From NCBI GenBank assembly GCA_911728435.2, contig OU452198.1:6544001-6608000 (forward strand): a DNA stretch of 64,000 bases, in the 5' to 3' direction. Of this stretch, positions 29,063-40,455 are shown in pieces. Source of the stretch: Apoderus coryli. Lineage: Eukaryota > Arthropoda > Insecta > Coleoptera > Attelabidae. The translations under genes and the position numbers were made by a program. Below the pieces are notes generated by a model. It did no database searches. It was given only the letters and a program-made list of their open reading frames with translations, and was not told where the DNA came from. Numbering within the stretch: the stretch's first letter is position 1; each line of letters starts with the position of its first letter.

Positions 29063-30518
29063 TAAAGGGCGGAATATATGCACGTTATATATATGCATAG
29101 TTTTTCTTTGAAATATGCAACAATATGCATTTATTTGTCAAAATATGCAATTATATGCCTTGAATATAACATGGAAAAATGGAAATAAGAAACGCCGACT
29201 CTTACAAAAATTATTTATTTTAAGTAAAATTAAAAGAAAAATATAATAAGTAAAATTTTTAACCTGAAATGCATTTATAACGATATATTTTTCAAAATTT
29301 TCCGATAAAAGTGTTTGCATTCTGTCTGTAAAAATATGTTTGTACAAAGAAAAAGTTCCTTCAACATCTACCGATGTAATCTGGCAATATTTTAATTCGG
29401 GTAGTAAGTTATATTATATTAAATACTTAAAGCCTTCATTCTTTCCCACAATAACTTCGAGGTTACTTCTTACTTGATTTCCTACATCACCGGGAACTTT
29501 TTTGCATTTGTCGGAAAAAGTTTCAATAATTTTAATTGATTCTCTTAAACTTATATTCCTACTTTCTAACGAAGTTATTATATCTGGTATAAAACAGAAA
29601 TTAACCTTAATAAAAACAAGTTCCTTAGCTAAATTTACATTTTTTAAAACTGCTTGACTTGCACTACACACTGTGAATTGTCTTCTATATCTAAAACTAT
29701 GTCTTTAATGGCTTCAAAATGGTCTGTGTAGAATATCGCGGCCTTAATCCATGTTCCCCATCGAGTAATTAGGGGCTCTGGAGGTAAACTAACTCCTGGC
29801 AATTTCGCTCTATAGATCTGCATTCTTAGAGGTGCTTTCAAAAACACTTTCGTTTGCACATACTTCTTTCTAAGTGTGGATTTGTCAGGGATGTTTTGAT
29901 TACAATATTTTTGCAAAAAATCTCTGAATTGTGTAATTTGCAGTGTCTTCAAAGGTATATTTGCTGCGACTAAAGCTTTGCATAAGTCTTGATGAAACAC
30001 CCCCTTTCACTCTTTGGTTTGACATTTTAAAATGCGGTTTGCACACACCGCTGAACAGGCACACATTTATTTTTATGCAACTTAGCTTTATGCATAGCTG
30101 TTTTCAAGTGTTGATCAATTTGGAACTTCTTTTCACAAACAATGATTTTGGCACAAACTTTGCAAAACACTTTATCCCCACTAAACTCCAACTCAGGAAA
30201 ATTTTTAGGCGTTTGAAACAAATATTTTCGAAATCACTCTTTTCACACTGGAATGTATCGCCAAACTAAACTATACAATATAAAAACCAAAGAAAATACC
30301 CCATTTGCTCTACTTACTACCACACTGGAAATTCCTAAACATCGAATAAATAAATAAATAAATTATTTCAATTACCTGCAAGGGTCACACTTAATCTTTT
30401 GAGAAAACGATAAACATAAAAATATGCACACAAATTTTATTTTTGCCGAAATATGCAATTTTTTATGAAATTTGTAAAAATATGCAATATATGCACTTTG
30501 CATATATTCCGCCCTTTA
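29063..30518 (-). mobile_element. hAT transposon with 8-bp target duplication
   Basis: The ends are TAAAGGGCGGAATATATGCA and its complement, flanked by TTCATCAT at 29055-29062 and 30519-30526. An 8-bp duplication is characteristic of hAT. Many ATATGCAA motifs cluster inside both ends, the usual pattern of subterminal transposase-binding sites. The 1456-bp body holds pieces of one transposase on the minus strand. The short length and broken frames make it non-autonomous. Confidence 0.9.
29150..30221 (-). pseudogene. hAT transposase (CGGBP1-like type), broken
   Basis: The first piece (30221-30027) is a BED-like zinc-finger region with FCKVCAKIIV and QHLKTAMHKAK (Cys-x2-Cys..His-x4-His). The next (30000-29644) has FHQDLCKALVAANIPL and LITRWGTWIKAA. 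After a frameshift the third (29671-29414) has DIITSLESR and a helical region. The last shows QITSVDVEGTF and ENFEKYIVINAF (to about 29150), the C-terminal dimerisation segment of hAT proteins. Order and motifs match CGGBP1-like hAT transposases, but the parts add to about 350 residues, so internal sequence is deleted. At least two frameshifts make it inactive. Confidence 0.75.
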
Positions 30519-30526
30519 TTCATCAT

Positions 30527-30850
30527 CATCATCAGCATTCACTCGGTAACGAGTATGAGTTACTCCAACTCAAGGATTTCTGTTGTGAAGATGGCTCAAC
30601 AGGCCGATACTGGAGCCGCAAATTCTGTCACAAAATTGACACACTCAATCACCAGCTTGCAGTCTCCGTCATCTGTAGACGACCTCTATTTCCCCCGGCA
30701 GATCATCCTTAACGGTCCGCTGCTGTTGAGACCTGCTGCTCTCATATTATTGTGACGGAGTCGAAGTATCCGGACATCCGTTGAGCTTCGATATCCTCCA
30801 CAAAGCTTTACGGTTAACGGAGTCGAACGCCTTGACACCCTTCTGAGCAG
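30527..30850 (-). pseudogene. Internally deleted LINE with C-terminal zinc knuckle
   Basis: Minus strand: KAFDSVNRKALW (motif A of a LINE polymerase) at about 30835-30795 is followed, after a large deletion, by CQFCDRICGSSIGLLSHLHN at about 30620-30560. This is the Cys2-His2-like finger that closes many insect LINE ORFs. A GAT-rich tail follows at 30521-30534, next to the hAT target site. Motifs B and C are missing, so it is a dead deletion copy. Confidence 0.6.
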
Positions 30851-31015
30851 CGCCAGATAAGATCACTTCGGGCCCTAGGCGGCAATATGGACTAGGGGCA
30901 TTGGGGAATTTAGAGGGAAGTTATTATTAAAGGAAAACAAATATGTGTAAAGAACAACAACATCTTTAGAAAGATAGAAAATATTGAACTAAACTAAATA
31001 AACCTTTTTTAGCTC
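30851..31015. other. Spacer with hAT-like terminus fragment
   Basis: GGGCCCTAGGCGGC at about 30870 resembles the GGGCCC-rich ends of ZMYM-type hAT elements seen again at about 33760. Nothing else is recognised. Confidence 0.3.
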
Positions 31016-31457
31016 TCCATATCATATATGAAATATAGGTATATGTATATAAATATGGAGACTATTAGTTTCCTCAAAAAAATTTTTTTTTTAATTTCAC
31101 CGGAAATACTTGATTTTGGTCATTTTATACATAAATAAGTAGTTTTAAAAAAATGTCTGTCTGTATGCACGAAAACGCAAAAACCACATAACGGATTTTA
31201 ACCAAATTTGGTACAAAAATACTATAGGACATGGCAAGGAGCTGATTAGATTTTGGGAAACATTGAGCGTAAACAAGGGGTTTAAAAGAGGGTTCAAAAA
31301 TTTTAAAAATTCATAGTTCTTAAAATTATCCGAAATACTGCATAATTTTATACGCATTTAATTTAATATAACCTAAAATATTGAACATAAAATATTAGAA
31401 CACATTGGCGTTCGAAAACAGTGTAAAATGGGGTAAAAAATATTTAAAAAAAACGTA

Positions 31458-32751
31458 GGGGAGACCGGGGTCAATTGTAACACGGGTCAATTGAAACAGT
31501 GATCAAAGCTTCTTTCTGGTAAAGATTGTATAACCAAACTGTGCTCATAACATAAAGAAATATCGGCGAGCTTCTTCCGGAAGTACTCCGCGGGCCGTTA
31601 AAGCAAGCATATTAACTTAGTGCGAGATTTTGTGTTTTCACGTGTCCAAAGTAAGTATTTACGATATTCCTTATGTATGTGTCATTAAGTCTGTGTATGT
31701 GTTTAGTTCGTTGTCAACTTTATATTAATTAGGCCATTAAGTTAGCTTTATTTTACGTTGGTTAGTATTTCAAATTAATTTCGCTTGTAGTAAATATGGT
31801 ATCATTTATTTAAAAATGTCGCTTGGGGTCAGTTGTAACGGGGACGTTTGTAACGCTTCAATTGACCCCACCTTTTTGTAAAATAAATTACTTAGTTTAT
31901 TTAATTTCAGATACCCCGTAAAAGAGTCCTAAAAACTGATAGATCAAGTCGAGATATATCTTTATATGAATCGGCATACGTAGAGCTTCAAAAAGGGCTA
32001 TCTCTACGTCTAGCTGCTGACCAATTTCGTATATCTCATTGTGTCTTTGTTGAGGTACAAGCGAAATATAGACGTGGATTGAAAATGGTATGGCGGGAGA
32101 AGACTGGTTTTCTCGTTTGATATCAAGACACCGTGACTTATCAATACGAGCACTACAGGCAACCAGTTTATCCAAAGCAACGCAATGTTGATGAAACTGG
32201 CGTAACAACAGTCCAGAAACTAATGAATTTCAAACCCCTACTCCATCAACTTCTCGGGGACTAGAAAATTTTGAAATTTCCGAAAATACTTTAGACAAAT
32301 CAACCACCCAAAATGAGACTTTTTCACCAGAAGCTGTTAGGTGTTTTGGAAAAGATCCATGACGAAAGGTGGCAGCAAAAGGAAAGAAAAAAAGAAAGTC
32401 CAAACTGGTACACCAGAATACCTCGTAAGCAGAATATTGTGTTAATTTTTGTTGTTGTTATGAAGTTATGAGGCAATTTTGTTATAGTTCCTACTTGGTT
32501 TTGAATATTTTTTGTTGACTAATAAATGAAAATAAACCATTGTTTCAATAGACCCTTGACCGGGGTCGTTTGTAACATTATGCACCATCTCTTATTTCTT
32601 TTGCATATTCCTTTCCTGCTAATTTAACTGCTAGGTTAAGTATATCAAACTCCCAGCTATACGTGAACATAAATTTAGAATCATTTCCATTCAGTTTCTA
32701 GCCAGAAAAAAATTATTTGTAAAAAATGGTTCAATTGTCCCCGGTCTCCTC
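31458..32751 (+). mobile_element. Pogo/Tigger-like transposon, internally deleted
   Basis: The ends are GGGGAGACCGGGGTCAATTG and CCCCGGTCTCCTC, flanked by TA at 31456-31457 and 32752-32753. The interrupted repeat reads AAAAAACG..TTCTTAAACATAGC, as it does without an insert at about 52945-52972 (block 3). GGGTCAATTG-like motifs recur inside the ends. Length is 1294 bp, and the interior holds fragments of a pogo transposase. Confidence 0.85.
31911..32430 (+). pseudogene. Pogo-type transposase remnant
   Basis: The frame starts IPRKRVLKTDRSSRD, with ATA where the initiator ATG of this family would be, just after a splice-acceptor-like TTTCAG. It continues with LQKGLSLRLAADQFRIS, the psq-type helix-turn-helix. 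A stop at 32118 and a frameshift lead to SRHRDLSIRALQATSLSKA (CENP-B-like second DNA-binding domain). NVDETGVTTVQK then carries the first catalytic Asp of the pogo DDE domain. The rest of the catalytic domain is deleted. A basic KGKKKRKSK stretch near 32390 is the usual C-terminal tail. Confidence 0.8.
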
Positions 32752-33365
32752 TACTTCTTAAACATAGCAGAAATATTAACTAATTATTTATAGCTTTAAT
32801 AGAATATAACCTATAAAATGTGTCATAAATAACTTACTTTCATAGGCGTTCGTAAATAGTGGAAAAGGGGTCAAAACATAAAAAATATATATTTCCTAAT
32901 CTTATTCGAAATATGGAATAATTTTTCATAGTTGTGATAGAATATAACCTAAAAAATGTTACATAAAAGAATTCGTTCACACAGGCGTTCGCAAATAGTC
33001 TAAAAAAGGGTCAAAAACGAAAAAAAAAATTCCCAAATATAACAGAAACATATATAGCTTTGATATAAGATAACCTACAACATACAGCATAACAAGTTTG
33101 TTTTCATAGAGGTTCATAAATAGTAGAAAAAAGGGCAAAATAAATTTTATATTAAAACTAAAAAAAATCAACTATTTTGCGTACAAGAACTTGGCCTATA
33201 AATAGTGCCTTGAAAGAGAAGAAAAAGGTACAAAACCCGATACTTAAAAAAATGCCTGATGTCTAAAACAAAAACAAAATATATATAAATTTTAGATAAA
33301 TGACAAAAATTATTACTTTTTCACTTAAATATGGAGAGCTATTCGTGCCTCGTGGGCAACAGTTT

Positions 33366-33835
33366 ATTGAACTTTTCTTTCAAATTTACCCAGTATTTCG
33401 TAATAATGTGGTTCAATGACTGACTTTCAATATAAAAGCCAGATAAGGCATCTAAGTTTTCCTGTCCTAAACTAGCGCGATTATCTTTTTGCTTATCCAT
33501 TGACGAAAATTAACGGTCCCCACTGGCGTTGAATACCGGTAAAGACATAAATACATAAAAATTTGTAAGAGAGTTAGAACATTTGGAAAAGTGCACTTTA
33601 AAGCCTGAACTGCTTCAAATTTGTTTAAAATTGTTTGTCGATCTGTCTTTTCACGTAAAATATTAAACTGTCCAATCTCTTCTAAGTTGTATATAGCTCG
33701 ATATCGTTCTCGTAGACCTTCTTCAGTTAATTTTTTCTTGTCTATTTATTTCCGTCCTGGGCCCCATTATGCCCCGGGCGCTAGGCGACCGCCTAGTCCG
33801 CCTAATGGTTAAACCAGCACTACTTCTTCTTCTTT
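33366..33835 (-). pseudogene. ZMYM1-type hAT transposase remnant and terminus
   Basis: Minus-strand frames from about 33750 to 33400 resemble the middle of ZMYM1-like hAT transposases: LTEEGLRERYRAIYNL, IGQFNILREKTDRQTI and FEAVQALKCTFPNVL. The GGGCGCTAGGCGACCGCCTAG palindrome at about 33776 is typical of hAT ends of this group. Stops interrupt it several times. The C-terminal part of a similar protein lies at 62837-63560. Confidence 0.45.
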
Positions 33836-34239
33836 ACAAGTTCAGGAGATATGTCATCAGAGCCAGGTGCTGCTGCAGCTGCAGAAACTACTTTAAGTGC
33901 ATGTGCGACCCTTCTTACTTAGTTCAGATTTCTCCCCTTAGCCGTCACTCCTTAAGCCTTGCTAAGAAGCTCATGAGTTCCAAAAGCTCTAAATAACTTC
34001 CTCTCTTTCCATTATAGTGAGGAGCAAAAAATTACTCACCAGTATTTTAAAGACCCAAAGAAAATCAAATGTTTGCAGCGTTTCTTGGAGTAATCTAACA
34101 TCACGCATCCTCTAATTTTTCCCAATTCGTCCTTGATCGTGAAATACTTCAACCGGCTCGGGTATCACAAATTGGGCCGCTGATGTGAAGCTGTACTTAT
34201 TTTACTGCCTTATTTCCAGTGACAATAATGTTAGTCCAA

Positions 34240-34520
34240 CATCAAGAAGTACCAGCAGTCTTTTCTACATTTTCTGTCAACTTTATAGGGATCGAGCATT
34301 CATCCCTCCTTCACTAGAGATCCAGAGATAGCACTCATTCATCTTTGGACCAGAGTGGCTAGGGATCCAGACCAGAGTCAGATTATAGTTTCTCCCAATA
34401 TTAGAGAATCTGTTTTGACAATTCCACACTGTTCTTGAGGTCTTCAAATACTGCTTCTGCTCGAGCTCCTGAGCACACAGATCAATGGTCAGAACTTCTG
34501 CCTGGAATACAGTAGCGAGA
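34240..34520 (-). pseudogene. LINE RNase H domain remnant
   Basis: Minus strand frame: TVFQAEVLTIDLCAQELEQK (the catalytic Glu block), then TVWNCQNRF and LVWIPSHSGPKMNE, matching the LINE RNase HI layout VFQAE..DSQAAL..VWIPGHSGxxGNE. The segment with the second catalytic Asp is deleted. No polymerase of the same frame is seen next to it. Confidence 0.6.
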
Positions 34521-34830
34521 ACAATTCTAAACTAGGGCCATAGATTAAGTATGATGGAAATTATGAATTGTGCTAATTTTTGAGTTACGTCACTCGATTT
34601 AATGATTTGTCTCTCTACCAGTAGAATTCCACTCATATGATTCGGTGTGTTTCGTCAGTTTTGGATTGTCCAAACATACAAAGAAACTTCTGACACTGTA
34701 AATCCAAAGATGTTTAAAATCTATCCAAATTATTATGATTGAAATTCACTGAAATAAGACTGATCTGTCTAACGATGTCCCAGTTTGTCTTTGACAATCA
34801 ACAGGCCTATGGAGAATCAGACTTACTTGC

Positions 34831-35172
34831 TTATCCATCGAGATGGAGCCTGGTATACAGTGGCCCATTTTGATATGAGGTTCTAATTTGGGAAAGGTGA
34901 TCCAACATTAACAGCCTCTGATCAGTATGTTGAAATGTTGGAAAAATGTATGCGCTACAAATTGCAAAATATTGAAACAGATAAAAATTGAATAGCCTTT
35001 GCTCGTACAGAAATCCTCTAAAAATAGGTAGCCCGTTCTTACTGAGATCAAAACAGAATTTGGATCTCTCATGGTTGAAGTTTCCAAGGAATTTCTTGGA
35101 GTGTATCAGTCCAGGAAGATTTTGCCAGAGTATTGTTCTGTCTGTTTCCTTCTTAATTCTGAACTTCTCCAT
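34831..35172 (-). pseudogene. Unassigned 113-codon frame, possibly DIRS-like polymerase remnant
   Basis: The frame begins MEKFRIKKETDRTIL and includes FLGNFNHERSKFCF, LSKN and FRGFLYEQRLFNFYLFQYFA. The spacing recalls the FLGTLDLKDAYF..RFLYENxLYEFTCLPFGL region of DIRS-type reverse transcriptases, but the key Asp residues are not in place. It may also be chance. Nearby sequence contains LINE RNase H remnants on the same strand. Confidence 0.25.
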
Positions 35173-35199
35173 GTAGGTGTGCTTCCCTAAGCCGCAGAA

Positions 35200-35700
35200 C
35201 GGCCCAGGCCCTACAAAAGGGGTTGCTGGTGTGTAAGTTCCTTTCCCAGTCCCTCTTACTACTTAACTTTGTGGGCTATAGATACTCTGATTAGTGAATT
35301 TTAGTGATGAAAGGTGAATGTTAGACTGGATAAATGCGGCAGATAAACCAGAAAATCTAAAACTGATATTTGAGTTGAATACTTATTGCGTTTTCGATTG
35401 AAGGTCTATGATGTTTTAGATTTTGATATCTAAGAACACTTTCAGGAATCGAGATTATAAGGGCAAGCAGAAGCAGCAGCAAATATTTTTCCTTAAACCT
35501 AAGGTGATTATAAAGTTTCTTGTAAACAAATGAGCCTTCGGGCTATATTAATATGAATTGGAACCACTGGGATAAATGATGAGATTGCCTATAAATTTCG
35601 CTTATCGTTTTTTTATCAGATATCTGTTTCGTTTTAGCAACATTTTAACATTAATTTTTGTACGACTTGATGTTTTTCATATCTGTTTTTACGTCCGTCA
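35200..35700. other. No gene recognised
   Basis: A GC-richer stretch at 35170-35280 gives way to ordinary AT-rich spacer. I recognise no feature. Confidence 0.4.
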
Positions 35701-35707
35701 ATAGGAT

Positions 35708-36405
35708 GATTTTTTGGAAAAAAACTTAAAACGTAAATATCTCGAGAAACAGGTCGTGGCACAAGCATACAGTGCTTTTCAGCTTGTTCTTTTCTCTATC
35801 AGTACACCAAGTTTCAACCGTCTTGGAATCATCAGTTTTTTGACAATTTTCACGATCTATAAATATTTATGTTTAATTTTCTTCAAAATCAAAACAGCAA
35901 TCTGCTTTAGGGTGAGATCCAAGTCTTCAGCTCTCGAAAACTCTAGGAGATATCGAAAAACCGGTCGTGGTTCAAGCATACAGTGCTCTTCAGCTTGTTC
36001 TTCTATATTTTTCATCAACAAATTCTAAGGAGTTTTGAAGGTTTTTTGGAAAAAACTTTAATCGTAAATATCTTGAAAACGGTAGGAGATATCGAAAAAC
36101 GGATCGTGGTTTGTTCTGGGCCGCTCTATCAGCACACCAAGTTTCAACAATTTTGGTCTGATCAGATTTTTGAAACTTTGACGATCTGTAAATATTTGTT
36201 TGTTTAATTTCCTACAAAATCAAAAGCGATAGCAGCAATCTGCTTCAGGGTGAGATTCAAGCTTTCAGCTGTGGTCTACACATATATTTTTCAACAAAAA
36301 ATTCTAAGCAGTTTTGAAGGTTTCTTGGAAAAATCTTCAACTTGTTCTGGGTCCCTCAGAGCACACCAAGTTTCAACCATTTTGGAATCATCAGTTTTTT
36401 ACTGG
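35708..36405 (+). repeat. Three degenerate tandem units of about 300 bp
   Basis: Each unit contains TTTTTGGAAAAAACTT, CGTAAATATCT, GGAGATATCGAAAAAC, CAGCTTGTTCT, ACACCAAGTTTCAACC and GCAATCTGCTT.AGGGTGAG. Starts lie near 35710, 36040 and 36325, the last one incomplete. The open frames through the units are side effects of the repeat. Confidence 0.8.
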
Positions 36406-36985
36406 TTACTAAGGCTGAGGCGTCGATAAGTACATCAGCAGTTTATTTATACAAAAATTCAACCAAAAAGACACACTGGTACAAAAATAAACAACTTTTA
36501 AGAGCAACGATAGTATTACATTTTATTAATATTAAAATTAAAAGTAGATACAATTATTTATCGTCAGTGTAAAAGAACCTTTGTGAAGACTGTTTGCAGT
36601 GAGAGAAAATGTTGCACATGATACAGTATAGTAGAATTTTGTGAAGGAGCAGCAGCATTATGTAAAATTTTGCGTCATTTAGCAAAGATTCCTCAACCTA
36701 GCTCTCAGCTACAGCTGAAGATTTCCAGCTACCATGCCTTTTTAATCCCAAAACATCTATGCCTTTATTTGCCAAAAATGTAGCAGATGTATGCCTGAAG
36801 GAGTGTCCACTTCCAGATCAATCTGTTCTCAATGTCGCCCATTTTCTTCTTGTAGTTTTTTATTAAAATGTTAACAAACTAACTTTGGATAATATACGCC
36901 ATTTGACAATTGCGTTGGAGTTCATTTGGAATTAATTCACAATGGTCCTCGATTGGTGAAATGTGCTTACCGTTCTTGATACTTA
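36406..36985. other. No gene recognised
   Basis: AT-rich spacer with no feature I can support. Confidence 0.4.
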
Positions 36986-37160
36986 ATAGCTTTATTCGGG
37001 TTTGTACAGAACTGTTTTAGAACTGTCAGGAGTGTGCGCACTTCAAATTTACATGTTCGAGTTTTCCTGAACTGATTTAGAACGGTTCTGCGCAGTTCTC
37101 AAACAGTCCGAGAACTGTCCTAGAACGGTTCTAATTTCCAAACCCGAATAAAGCTAATAG
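36986..37160. mobile_element. Short MITE-like element
   Basis: TAGCTTTATTCGGGTTTG at about 36988 faces its complement ending at about 37158, giving 18-bp inverted ends around a 170-bp body. The body contains AGAACTGT/AGAACGGT repeated several times in both orientations, so the whole can fold on itself. Confidence 0.7.
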
Positions 37161-40003
37161 CCATCTACTATTGACGCAAAACTTCTCCATGAACTTTATC
37201 TACTTAAAAGTGTGGCAAAAAATAGGCCTTCTCACTGATTTTGTAGTGATTTGTTCTGTCCCATTTTGTCATTTGTTGTCACGTATTGGCGTATACGGTA
37301 TACGCAAAGAATAGGAGTGAACAAGATACACATAGATAAAAGAAGGACAGAAACAATACATACCGCATACAATAATGATACGTGTGTTCGCGACAAAAAT
37401 TATTTAAATGTCAATGCCGTACGCGAGTGTACTGAACGTCGTCGACGATTGTCTCTTTTTTTTTTTCACTGAATAATCTACGCTAAATGTGGATACTATA
37501 TGATATACAGTGTCAACCAAGGTGTCAGATATGTCACTCATGAAAGTAGCTATACCTATATCACACACTTCTTTTAGAGACAACTATTTCATTCATAAAG
37601 GAATATCGTATTGTCCCATAGGGGAAGTTTGAGTTTGACCCCGGCGCGGCGGCTGATTTAAACCAAATGACTCGGCTCACAAAACATACCCCTTTAGAGT
37701 ACGAACTGCAATGTTAACAATCTGTACCAAACGAAGCGCCATCTATTGATGTGTGACATACTCATTTATTAGTTTAGACGGGATATTTAAAATAATATTA
37801 GTGAAGAATATTTCCAATAAAAAAAAAACATTTATTATTAGAAAATATTTATTATTAAAATAGAAACGCACAATTAACAATATTAATTTACATTTTGATT
37901 TAGTCAAAAAGTAGGTAGTAGGTACACAATAAAGTTTATAATTTAAAAAAATCTGGTCTTTATTAGGGTTCGGAAATCGGAAAAAACTGGCCACAAAAAA
38001 TGGCCACCTTTTGTGGGAAGTGGGAAATACCAAAATATTTTACACATAAAATATGGGGATGTTTTGTGATTTTAAAATGAAAAATATTTTAGCGACACCT
38101 AGCGATAGGAAGTCAAACTAAACCTAGTAGAACAGACAGTTTTCTTCACTTTTTGTTTGCAACGCCTCTCGTGACTGTTCGCATAGTTAAAAACAGAGTC
38201 CAACTCTCTGCCATTTGAGTACATCTTCTAAGGGTATGTTTTGTGACTCGGCTGGTAGACTGTAATGTTATGAAATATTTTCAGCTAATTAAATTGCCAG
38301 GATAAGACGCTTCAGGGACTGGTAAAGTTGGAGACCCACGGAATTTTACAAACATTTTTTTTTGGCTAAAAGCTCTATTGTAATTGAACAGTTTTTTTTT
38401 TTAATTTATGGATAAAGCACTTTTGAAAGCAAAAAATGATTTTAAAAGTTGAATAAAACAAAACATTAGCGCATACATAAATCAGAGTAACCTAACTACC
38501 TAATCCAAACCAACCCAATCTCACCCCACTACACTAAAGTAACTCAAACTAAGCCAAAATAACTGATCCAAACTAACTTAACAACCCAATCTAACAAACC
38601 TACCACAATATAACTCATCCAAACTAACCTAACTACCTAACGCAAACCAACCCAATCTTGCAGAAAAAAAATATTTGCTCGGCATCAAAATTTGAACCAC
38701 GCGAATATATTTGGCAACATCGCATGTTCGTGACATATAAGCTCTATATTCTTGTTGGTAAATGTAAATAAACTTGTAACACATACTAACCCTATTTTAA
38801 TATTTTAGCAAATTTATTTTACTTAAAAAAGTGCTTTAATAGGGTATGTGTGTCTTAAGTAGGCATTCTGTGGGTCATCAAGTTTACTAAATAAAATAAA
38901 TGGTTTATATAATTATGGGGTAATGGCGTTTTTTGTTCCAAAAGAAGCGAGGCAATTTAGTTCTTTATTATTTATTTAAGAACAAAAAACTATATGATCC
39001 ATTGATTTTTTGGTTTAAAATCTCTATTTAAGGTAAGCTTTATAAAAAGTTAAGAAAAAGTGTCAAATTCTGTGGGTCTCCAAGTTTACCAGAACCGACG
39101 CTTCATTTTGGCTTTGATTTAAAAAGAATTGGATAACTAATAACTATTGGTGTGTTCACTTCACTTGTCTGTCACGCAAATTTAATTGACTGTTATCTGA
39201 GAAACTAACCTCAAAATCTTTTCTTTTTTTTTTTCTGCTTTATGCTTTATGGCTTGTCATAGATTTGACATACAGGCAGCGTAAGTATCGATCTACAGTT
39301 TAGCGTGGAATCAGAACCGACATGATTAAATTGATTCCAAGCTTAGAAATTTACTTAATACTGCTACTTTCAGAGTAGTATGTAAGTATGTTATTTCATA
39401 ATTTAAGTTAAAATTGATATTACGTGCAGAAGAAGTTTTTGAAGGTTTATTCCCAACTTCCAATCCTTGAACATATGAGTTTCATCCTTTCCTAAAACAA
39501 CAGATCTAAAAACCTATAGCTCAGTAATTTAGCAGATGGGATTAAATTATTTGGTAAGTAGTTAATCGATACATTAATTTTAAAACAGATAAAGACAAAA
39601 AACGTAGAAGAAGATGGTGGGCTACAAAATATGTCTTCCCTGCAACTGCACCACTGACTAACTGAATAAACAACCAATGTAAGGCAGGAACGAAACATTG
39701 ACCGCAGTTCCTCGGATCTTTAGCCAAAAAACCCATTGATTTCGCGCTCGCCTTATGTCGGACACTGTATAGCGCTGGACAACGAATATTACACCGTGTG
39801 ACAAATAGGTAATAGTAAAAGAGATGGTGAACATTTATGCATGCGTATCGAAATTGTTTGCATGAGAACATGAATACGGACTTTGAATGTTAATCATAAT
39901 ATCTACAAATGATAAACTAACTACACCTAGTACTTATAGAAAGGTACGTTACATTATGTCTAACAATTAAACGTATTATATGTTGTTATTGAATATTTAC
40001 TTA
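37161..40003. other. Gene-free AT-rich region
   Basis: Contents I can name are a GGCGTATACGGTATACGC-like palindrome at about 37277, the AACCTAACTACCTAA-rich stretch at 38488-38660, and a fragment at about 39292 (CTACAGTTTAGCGTGGAATC) shared with 5682. The remaining frames show no protein features. Confidence 0.45.
38488..38660 (+). repeat. Degenerate CCTAA/ACCCAAT-rich stretch
   Basis: A segment AACCTAACTACCTAA..CAAACC with CAACCCAATCT occurs twice (about 38488 and 38626), with related AACTAACTTAAC words between. It resembles degenerate insect telomere-type CCTAA repeats but has no clean array, so it is better treated as low-complexity sequence. Confidence 0.5.
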
Positions 40004-40005
40004 TA

Positions 40006-40453
40006 CAGGGTGTCCCACGAGTAACAAATCGATCTGTATATAAAAATCTATTCATCGGAGAATTTGGCAGTGTAACTATGTCAACGAGGGCAGAGGAGGT
40101 AAAATAGTTATATGTAATTTACACTTCCGGTTATGTCAACTGACTTGCTTGCACAAAAAAGTTACACTTGTTTTTATGTAACCAGTGTGCTGCAAAGAGC
40201 GTTCTCTACAATTCACATCAAAATTATCAACAACTTCCAATTCCTCGCCCCCAAGAACCCCCACATAATCCCATGCACAAATATTGGTTCAAAACTTGGT
40301 TGTTTAAGAAAATCGACAACGATCTTACAACTTTGGCAACCTTGTATCTCGGTTATTATCAACTTTTGAACTAAGGTAAGTTTGGTCAAATCACAAAATT
40401 TTCACCCAAGGAATTTGCATTTTTACTGTGTACAATAATTATGGGACACCCTG
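40006..40453. mobile_element. 448-bp mariner-type MITE
   Basis: It begins CAGGGTGTCCCACGAG and ends ATAATTATGGGACACCCTG, with TA at 40004-40005 and 40454-40455. Only the outer 13 or so bases pair. The interior has no transposase motifs. Confidence 0.75.
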
Positions 40454-40455
40454 TA

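Larger units (their letters stand above)
31016..33365 (-). repeat. Tandem-repeat-bearing dispersed element, block 1
   Basis: It opens AGCTCTCCATATCATATATG, then TTTCACCGGAAATACTTG. Degenerate units of about 136 bp follow, read in reverse (GGCGTTCGTAAATAGT at several places), ending at about 33330-33365 in AAATATGGAGAGCTATTCGTGCC. The same parts occur in blocks 2-4. The pogo-like element at 31458-32751 splits it. No protein frame is found in the repeat. Confidence 0.75.

Noticed and set aside
31897..32208. 103-codon minus-strand frame
   Set aside because: Antisense to the pogo-type transposase remnant.
38488..38660. Interstitial telomere array
   Set aside because: CCTAA words are scattered and there is no run of perfect TTAGG/CCTAA units.
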